Source: Aphis gossypii (Eukaryota > Arthropoda > Insecta > Hemiptera > Aphididae). Taken from it: a stretch of DNA of 64,000 bases. The stretch's first letter is position 1, and each line of letters starts with the position of its first letter. The stretch covers positions 58,442,351-58,506,350 of the forward strand of contig NC_065533.1 of the NCBI RefSeq assembly GCF_020184175.1. Direction: 5' to 3'. The position numbers and the translations under genes were made by a program. Positions 57,410-64,000 of the stretch are shown piece after piece. The notes under the pieces were generated by a model. It was not told the origin of the DNA. It did no database searches and was given only the letters and a program-made list of their open reading frames with translations.

Positions 57410-58879
57410 TTTTATATCATATTAAATATTATAATGTTACAATTAAATTAATATACATATTATTATTTATTGTACTTAAATATGATTTTAATTATTTTAA
57501 TTATGATATATTTTATAGACCATATGTAGCGTATAGTATCTCAATATTATTCTTGACTCAATTCCATTTGATTATTGATGCATGACCGATGACCTATGTG
57601 AATTATTAAGTCACATCTATATAATATTATCGATTCGATTGCTTTTAAAAAATAACTAAACATTTATAATAAGTTGTAGTCAGAATGTCAGATAAATACT
57701 TTCGTTTAGTCTAATACCAAAGACGCAAGGAGAGATGAGGAGGATTTAATATCTTTAAATAACATAAGTGAGTTATATATTCCCACACAGCAATTTGAAA
57801 ATATTACATACTAAATATTATAAATTAGTGTTATAACTATATCAATAATAATTATAATCATTTATTATTCAACTCAATTTAGGTATGATACATAAATACA
57901 AATTAATTTAGATAATAATAATATAAAACTGAGCTGTTTACCCATCTTTTTAAGCAAGTTTGTGATGAGAGACAGATATACTTAAAACTTTATTAGATAT
58001 AAGTAATAATACAACTATATAAGTACAAGTAAAAATACTTATTAATAGGGCTGAGATTTTAATGCCCTAAAAAAAAAAAAAAAAAAAAAATGACTTAAAA
58101 TACTCAAAAAATGCATTTATATTTATTATGGCTTAATAAAAAATGTTTAAAAAAATTGTATAATTAATTTTATGTTGTTGTATGTTGTTACTTGTTTTGT
58201 TTTGTTGTATTTCTGTTTTCTTAATCATTCATTATAAAATAATAATTTAAAAAAAAAATTGTTTTATATTTTAACTTGTTTTTGCTAGTACATATTAGCC
58301 AACAGGTATATAACGGCGATAATTTAAGTGGAAAGTTCTAGCTATAATAAAATTGTTACCGACGATAATCGATTGTCGTGCTATAGATTTTATAATTCGT
58401 ACCGTCGCGTGTCGGCAGTTTGCCGAAAATATCTTGTTAATCGTAACAAGTTTCGTTCATTTTATGAAAAAATTGTGAAAAATGCTCTAAAAACTAAGAA
58501 AATACCTTAAAATCTTTAAAAAATGCCCTAAAAATGCATATAAAGTTAATTTTGACAAATATGCAAAAAAATACCTATAGTGTTAAATTATTTTAGTAAT
58601 AATAGTTATGAACATGAACAAAAAATGCAACAAAAATTTATTGATATTGAAACTACTGTTTCTCTCGAGCAAATTACCTAATTTTTTATACTTTTTCTGC
58701 TATTGCTTTGCATTGATAATAGTTTTGATAAATTGTATGTCTGTATAGAATTACATTTGGAATCCCTACAAAAATTTTCCCTTCTACCTTTAGGAATAAT
58801 ACTTATAAGCACTCACTAACCCAGACACTCAAATCAGAATGAACCTATACTTGATACCTAATTATTGAATAAGAGTACC
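57410..58879. other. Gap; possible repeat end at 58024
   Basis: No gene recognised. tagggctgagattttaatgc (58027-58046) followed by a poly-A run resembles hAT-type ends, and aatgccctaaaaatgc recurs near 58528, but no complete element could be drawn. A frame at 58328-58510 (SCYRFYNSYRRVSAVCRKYL) has no known motif. Confidence 0.4.
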
Positions 58880-59918
58880 TGTATGCGCCCAACACAATGG
58901 ACCGAAGGACCACTCGGTACTGACCGAGAACAATGTAGGCCAAAAATCGGCCAACTCTGGTTCGAAACGCCGATTAAGTGGCGGGTAGGCAACCGAATAT
59001 ACTCGCGCCTTATGTATTGAGAGTAGGCAATAGAGATGCGCTCGTCGACAACACGGCGGAACGGGAGAGAAATATATATATGTGAGGAACAAGGGAAGTA
59101 GGATAATATAAGTTATTTATTCAGGGCTGAGGGGCCCTGTGGTCGATCCGGTCTGGTGCAATGACCACAGGGGGGAACTATCAATGGGACAACTTAAAAA
59201 CTACTTATAATTAAGGCAGGTGTTGGCAGGCTGGGGACTGGTTGGCTGGTGACGGGTACAACTGGACGACCGAGGCGGCCTCTCACACAACCCACAGTGG
59301 CTGCTGGCGGTCTTACGCGGTGACGCTCTCGGTGGTGGTACTGCCGTGGTGGTGAAGTCGCGTCGCACAGTACTCGGAGGACGCTGGCTATGGTGAATGA
59401 ATGGATGAGGTGGTGATATGGTGAAGAAACTTACGAAGTGGGTCGTGGTATGAGGGTGTTTATTTTGATTCTTCACAGTGAAGACAGTCAGTGAGTGAAA
59501 GATCACGGACGAATAATAATAATAATAAATGGAAAAAATACGTGATTGCGCTCAATGCGACTAAAAAACATCAAAAAACGAAAACCGTACATAAACGGTA
59601 CGTAAGAAAAAACAATAATAGTAATACAAAAAAAGGGCGTTGGCCGCAGAGTAACAACAATAATGATAATAATTAACAAGAGACAAAAAAAATAATACGA
59701 AAATATGATAATAAACATATGCGGAAAAGGCCGACCAATAATTTAAATAATATAATAGGAAAACAAAGAGAATAAATATATAGAAAGTATAATAATATTA
59801 AGATAATTGACAATTAACACGTAGAGGACGGAGTGGAGTGAAGGAGACGGGAGAGAGATAGGACGGCATCGTCGAGCACATCGGCGCGACGATAAGCGAT
59901 TAGCTTTTGGCGCGAACA
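58880..59918 (+). mobile_element. Solo LTR, family A, target duplication GTACC
   Basis: The 1039-bp block begins TGTATGCGCC, ends GGCGCGAACA and is bounded by GTACC at 58875-58879 and 59919-59923. It aligns along its length with 13548-14550 with many substitutions and small gaps, in the same orientation. No internal genes remain. Confidence 0.93.
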
Positions 59919-59923
59919 GTACC

Positions 59924-60509
59924 TGAGTACCTACTCGAAAAATTTTCTTATGTTAGATATTCCTAGGACGTCAAAAAGTTGCGAGGTATATTCATTTTGT
60001 CATAGCCTTATTTTAGGTCAATTTTTATTAGTATTCTAGTTATTCTAGTAATTCTATGCAATATGCGTTATAGTGTTCAATTGTTCCTTATAGTATGTAT
60101 ATTCTTACTCTACGGTATGTGGTCAGATAAGCCGATCCTCATAAAACTATACGGTATAGGATATGACAGATTGTACCAGAATAAAATAAACACTACGCAA
60201 ATTGAATAGATTGCAAATAATATTTAATTCTTTAAATGCATAGAAAAACTTTTTTGATTTTTTTTATATTTCAATTAATTTGAGATTTCAACTTCATATA
60301 ATCATCAAAGTAAGAACATTATTCACATGAGTTAATTTAAAACAATATTATAATTTCTATTGTCTACTCCTATTTTCTAAACAAGCAGGTTAGTGGTTTT
60401 CTAGGGTATTAATTAGTGGCACCAAGACCTCGAATAATGCAAAAGCCATTAAAACGGGTTTATTTATATTGCATGACAATAATGAATTAACTGCAAACCA
60501 ATTCTTTAT
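59924..60509. other. AT-rich gap
   Basis: No gene or clear repeat. The right part grades into the LINE remnant. Confidence 0.5.
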
Positions 60510-60760
60510 TTTAATAAAATTACATTTTGCACATTTATTTGCACTACTTGAGTTTTTTCAAAATGGTATGATTTAAACCAGTTTGAGAAATTATTTTCTC
60601 CCAATAACTTTTGTAGTTTTATTATTAATATAATATGTCATGTAAAACCGAGTCAAAAGCTTTTGCGATGTCAATAAACATAGTCAGACATTTATCGCCC
60701 TTGGTCAAGTGCACCATAATTATCACTTGCAAGACATACGACAATAACAGAGGTAATATT
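60510..60760 (-). pseudogene. Non-LTR (LINE) reverse transcriptase scrap
   Basis: The minus strand reads LTKGDKCLTMFIDIAKAFDS, which contains the F-x-D-x-x-K-A-F-D motif A of non-LTR reverse transcriptases. In another frame it gives NNFSNWFKSYHFEKTQVVQI, matching the WF.SYL..R.Q block that follows motif A. Only about 80 residues are left, with a frameshift between. The clade (Jockey/R1/RTE-like) cannot be fixed. Confidence 0.7.
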
Positions 60761-60789
60761 TTAGAACGTAGAAAAGAATCGAATCTAAT

Positions 60790-62130
60790 TTGGACGTAGA
60801 AAAAACTCTGGAAATTCACAAAAAATTATGCAGAACAACCAACGAAGAACAAGAAGATGAAGTTTTATTAAGGGCTGTCGAAATCTTGCATGAAAGAGAT
60901 CCTTATGACTTATTACTACGTGATCCAAACTCAACTGCTAACGTTGATTTACAAAATGCTACTCTGCATAAACTTGGTGCTATTGCAAAAAAAAGGGAGA
61001 ATTTAATGGAATACAAACAGTTCTATGACTTAATAAGAATGGCTAATGATCAACAAAGAGATTTGCTTATGACTATAATCCATCACTTACAAACTTCAAT
61101 TCAAGAACCATTTTAAATTTTTTTTATCGGACCAGCTGGTACAGGAAAATCGTTCGTTATTAGTTTGATAATAGAAATTTACAACAGATTCACTGATAAT
61201 GATGGTTAATGCAATGCGTATATTACGTGTGCCTCAACTGGCAAAGCTGTGGTGGCTATTGATGGTATAACCGTCCATACTGCTCTCCGAATCTCTTTTT
61301 TAAAACTATTGCCTCTGTCATCAGAAACGTTAAAATTGTATCGATCTCTCTTCAGATATGTCAGAGTACTGGTCATTGATGAAATTAGCATTATTAGTGT
61401 AGAACTTCTTCATAAAATTGATAATCGTTTATAACAAATCACTGGAAAAAAAAACGGATTTTGGAGATATAGATGTTATTTTGATTGGAGATTTACGACA
61501 GTTACCACCGGTAAGATCCACACCAATTTCCAAGACAATCAGAACGAGCATGGTTGGACCACATCTCTGGAGAAAACTGAATTTTTATCAACTTACCAAA
61601 GTAATGAGACGAGCTAATGTTCCATTTTCCCAAGTTTTAACAAAAATAAGTAATGGAGATCCACTAGAGAAGAATGAGTTCGAACTTATTGAATCGAGAT
61701 TTTTCAAAAAAAAAAAAAATGTTGCTGCATTATGTCCAAATGAGTCCGTTTATTTTATAAAAATGAAGATGTTACGGCCTATAACAATTTAATTTTGAGT
61801 CAATGTGAAGACAAAGTTTCAACATCAACAGACGTGATTATTGGCTCTAAAAATCATGAAAAAGAAGCTAATTTTAGAATTAAATTACATAAAAAATCTA
61901 TTATGGACACTGGTGGACTACCTTATGAAATTACTTTTGTGATAGGAAAGTATTATCTTATCACAACCAACATCGATGTCAACGATGGTTTGTGCAATGG
62001 TTCCGCTGGTAAATTGGTATATCTAGAATTTGATGAAAGTTTCATTTTGATTAGAGTTTGGCTGGAATTTTGTGGGTCAGATAAAGTTGGTAAAAAAAAA
62101 GACAAAAAGCAGCTGCATTGGCATTTCGAA
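60790..62130 (+). pseudogene. PIF1-like helicase, broken and 3'-truncated
   Basis: Frame 1 from 60790 gives a helical N-terminal stretch, then after a TAA (61114-61116) Walker A FFIGPAGTGKSFVI, a TAA near 61207, ASTGKAVVAIDGITVHTALR, Walker B VLVIDEISII and LLHKIDNRL. After a frameshift come DVILIGDLRQLPPVR (motif III), GPHLWRKLNFYQLTKVMRRA and LTKISNGDPLE. After another shift come KSIMDTGGLPYEITFVIGKY and DGLCNGSAGKLVYLEF. The final helicase motifs (as seen at 2098-2200) are missing because a Polinton end seems to begin at about 62130. PIF1 helicases unwind DNA 5' to 3'; in insects such genes are mostly carried by Helitrons. Confidence 0.87.
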
Positions 62131-62270
62131 GTAAGTAGTATACATTTGTATGTTCTGCGCACTTTTGACTGCGGAGATTGCAAATTTTTAAGGGGGATTT
62201 TTCCCCTCAAACTTTTTTTTTCTCCGCTGTACCAGTAAAAAACACTGATTTTTAAAAATTTAAAACCAAT

Positions 62271-62408
62271 TATTTTTTCCCCTGTTACAAATAAAGTTTA
62301 AACAGTGTATACACTATTTATTTCCCGTGTAACACAGACGGAGTATTCCGCTACAACCAATAAATTTTTTTCTATGTTACACATAAAGTTTTAGCAGTGT
62401 ATATACAC
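62271..62408. repeat. Two ~44-bp direct repeats near the Polinton end
   Basis: The unit at 62271-62314 (ttttcccctgttacaaataaag, then tttaaacagtgtatacac) recurs at 62365-62408 (tctatgttacacataaag, then ttttagcagtgtatatacac). The spacing is 94 bp. Confidence 0.75.
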
Positions 62409-62533
62409 ACTTCATAATTATATTTTTTAGTCATGTTTTTTTTAAAAAAATAAAAAATAATACGTTTTGGTTCAAAATAAAAAAAATATATTTATATGTA
62501 TTGTCTCATTATTCTAAATTAATTTTAAATTGA

Positions 62534-63680
62534 TTAAACTAGTTTTCCTACTTTCCTAGTAAAAGGTACATATTCTACAATGCGATCATGAATTAATAAA
62601 CAATAAGCAGTTACACCTGAAAGAGATTCTGATGCTTCAATTTCTAATTGAACATCTACTGATGAAGCTGTAGCTGAATCATTCTGTTTTGACGTATCGA
62701 TAACAATAATTGGAGCTTGCGTTAGAAATGTAGATGGGCTTAATATCGGGTTCCGAATACTTTTTTCATAGTACGATTCTTGAAACGATGTATACATATC
62801 ATATAATAAGGTAAAATTATTTTTAGCAAAATCCAAATTTAAATTATCATAAGGATATGCTATTGAGTTTAAAAATACTTTTACATTAGTTATATTACAA
62901 TGATCGAATACACCACAATCTTTTTCTAACGATATTTTACGTCCCTTTTGTAATCCGATTATAATGAATCGAGGTTTTTCTAATTTTGAAGCAGTTTTTA
63001 GGTTCCATACAACTTTTTTTGTGGTTCCGAGTTCAGGATATTCAAAAGTTTCAAAAGATCTGAACGGGATAAACAAACTTTTTTCTTTTTCAATAAGTTT
63101 TAATAATTTTAACCTTTCTTCATCATCAACAGTAATATGTGGAACTTTCCAAACTATTTTATTCAAAACAACTTTTCCAGAATTTGTACGTCCACTAGTA
63201 ATTACTTTTAGAGCGTTTAAATCACTATGACTTCGAGTTAATATTAGTTCTAATCTAGAATTAACTAATATCTTTTTAAAGTCTTCAAATAGACCTAACC
63301 AATATTTTAACGGAAAGCATGCACTAAATTCTCCATTATTATTTGCTGGGTTTGAACTATTTTTAAAAATCCAACCAGCCTTTTCATAACAATTATAATT
63401 ATCGTGTTACCTGATAGATAACCTTTTAACGAACTGGTAATACCAAGTACACGTGTACTATCTACTTCTATTCCATTGATTTCAAGTCGTATTTGTTCAA
63501 AGAGATAGGAAAAACCGTTATTAGTAAGTTTATTTTCCAGCATCTGATACTACTTGACCTTCTAAATATTAAAGCTTTCATTCAGATACGGATAAACATC
63601 TGTTTGTTGGATTGATATGCGTATTCATCATTATTATTAAATGAAGTTGTATACGGTGTATATGAATGATATTCGATTTT
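62534..63680 (-). pseudogene. Polinton double-jelly-roll major capsid protein, frameshifted
   Basis: Reading down from about 63680: IRISIQQTDVYPYLNESFNI (N-terminal jelly-roll start), a stop, then LTNNGFSYLFEQIRLEINGI and EVDSTRVLGITSSLKGYLSG, a shift, LVNSRLELILTRSHSDLNAL, then a long open part with IPFRSFETFEYPELGTTKKV, KPRFIIIGLQKGRK, CNITNVKVFLNSIAYPYDNL, FAKNNFTLLYDMYTSFQESY, PIIVIDTSKQNDS and AYCLLIHDRIVEYVPFTRKV. These blocks match the major capsid protein described for Polintons, which would form the shell of the predicted virion. At least two frame lesions lie in the N-terminal part. The stop at 62534 is about 400 bp from the putative element end. Confidence 0.82.
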
Positions 63681-63689
63681 CGTAATTTT

Positions 63690-64000
63690 AGAATCGGTTT
63701 CTGCTCTAATTTATAACCTAAAGCCTTTAAAATTGTTTTATTTTTCGTTGTTATTTTTTTTACTTTATTCGATGTTACCGGTAACGCTTTAGTTATATGA
63801 CTAGCAACATTTATCTTTTGTAATGGGCTTATATTAAATTTTAATCCCCATCTTAAGATCCGAAAGGTTTAATATGTAGATCGATTACTAATTTTTCACC
63901 TAAATTGTTTATCGGATTATGATCTTGATCAACTAATTGTATAGTTATTAAATCGATATTTGTTTTATTTAATTTATAATATATTAGGTTAGTTGGAGAT
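63690..64000 (-). pseudogene. Capsid-neighbour gene, C-terminal part (minor capsid-like)
   Basis: From the window edge the minus strand reads SNLIYYKLNKTNIDLITIQL and VDQDHNPINNLGEKLVIDLH, then a stop and a run of broken frames. The LNKTNI...LVDQDxNPINxxGEKL style is what I associate with the C-terminus of the Polinton minor capsid (penton) protein, normally next to the major capsid gene. It is partial at the window edge, so the call is tentative. Confidence 0.45.

Larger units (their letters stand above)
62130..64000 (-). mobile_element. Edge of a further Polinton, continuing past the window
   Basis: Helicase likeness stops where agtaagtagtatac begins (62130); Polinton ends typically begin with AG. 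A GC-mixed noncoding part with tandem repeats follows, then minus-strand capsid genes. The other end is outside the window, so the target duplication cannot be checked. Confidence 0.55.

Noticed and set aside
59201..59718. Overlapping frames within the second solo LTR
   Set aside because: They are not conserved as frames in the first LTR copy and consist of low-complexity His/Pro/Ser or Ile/Phe runs.

Overview
This window looks like a piece of an insect nuclear genome and most resembles an aphid. The DNA is very AT-rich and contains no bacterial operon, no ribosomal or tRNA gene that I can see, and no gene I can assign to normal host physiology. Short motifs of the TAGGTACC / TACCTACC kind are scattered throughout, and genes show GT...AG introns. 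The mobile-element families (MULE/FLYWCH, THAP/P-like, ZMYM1-like hAT, Charlie-like hAT, EnSpm-like with DUF4806, Polinton, Ty3/gypsy, piggyBac, Helitron/PIF1) are the mix I associate with hemipteran genomes. The taxon is an inference from sequence style, not from a search.

Almost everything readable is mobile DNA, stacked in layers. From left to right: a Helitron helicase tail (1.79-2.27 kb, +); a MULE transposase remnant (2.64-3.67 kb, -); a diverged 395-bp tandem repeat (4.5-5.1 kb); a THAP/P-like transposase gene (7.64-14.62 kb, +) split by a 3.2-kb transposon with perfect 25-bp terminal inverted repeats and an unbroken transposase frame (7706-10936), and split again by a solo LTR (13548-14550, target duplication ATAGG). 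Next is a hAT (16601-22748, duplication ATGTTAAG) with a second hAT inside its first coding exon (17926-22160, duplication ATTGTTTA), then a small MITE (22903-23235) and a piggyBac fragment (23.6-24.1 kb, -).

From about 24.6 to 30.9 kb lies a truncated Ty3/gypsy element (gag, protease, reverse transcriptase, +). It is fused to a second THAP/P-like transposase pseudogene (30.9-33.6 kb, -). A damaged viral-type DNA polymerase B gene follows (34.1-37.07 kb, +), lacking its catalytic core. The block 37134-51430 looks like one EnSpm-like element with CCCAGAYAGCA ends. It carries a TNP2-like transposase gene and a DUF4806 gene, with a hAT (39400-43975, duplication CATATACC) in its first intron and a solo LTR (47454-48390, duplication AACC) in the DUF4806 gene. 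Directly to its right are Polinton genes on the minus strand (two coiled-coil fibre-like proteins, integrase, a PY-like protein and a packaging ATPase tail, 51.56-54.44 kb). The polymerase on the left and these genes on the right are probably one Polinton split by the EnSpm-like insertion.

The last 10 kb hold a FLYWCH fragment next to a 33-bp array, a Charlie-like hAT pseudogene (55.9-57.1 kb, +), a second copy of the first solo LTR (58880-59918, duplication GTACC), a LINE reverse transcriptase scrap, a PIF1-like helicase pseudogene (60.8-62.1 kb, +), and the edge of another Polinton. That Polinton carries a double-jelly-roll major capsid pseudogene (62.5-63.7 kb, -) and runs off the window.

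The genes do not cooperate as one pathway; they are selfish elements recording a history of insertions. The most notable objects are the coding-intact transposon at 7706-10936, the hAT-in-hAT nest, the Polinton split by a two-gene EnSpm-like element, and a 22-bp perfect palindrome bounded by 8-bp direct repeats at 38880-38917. All assignments are by eye from protein motifs and repeat structure; no database search was possible.
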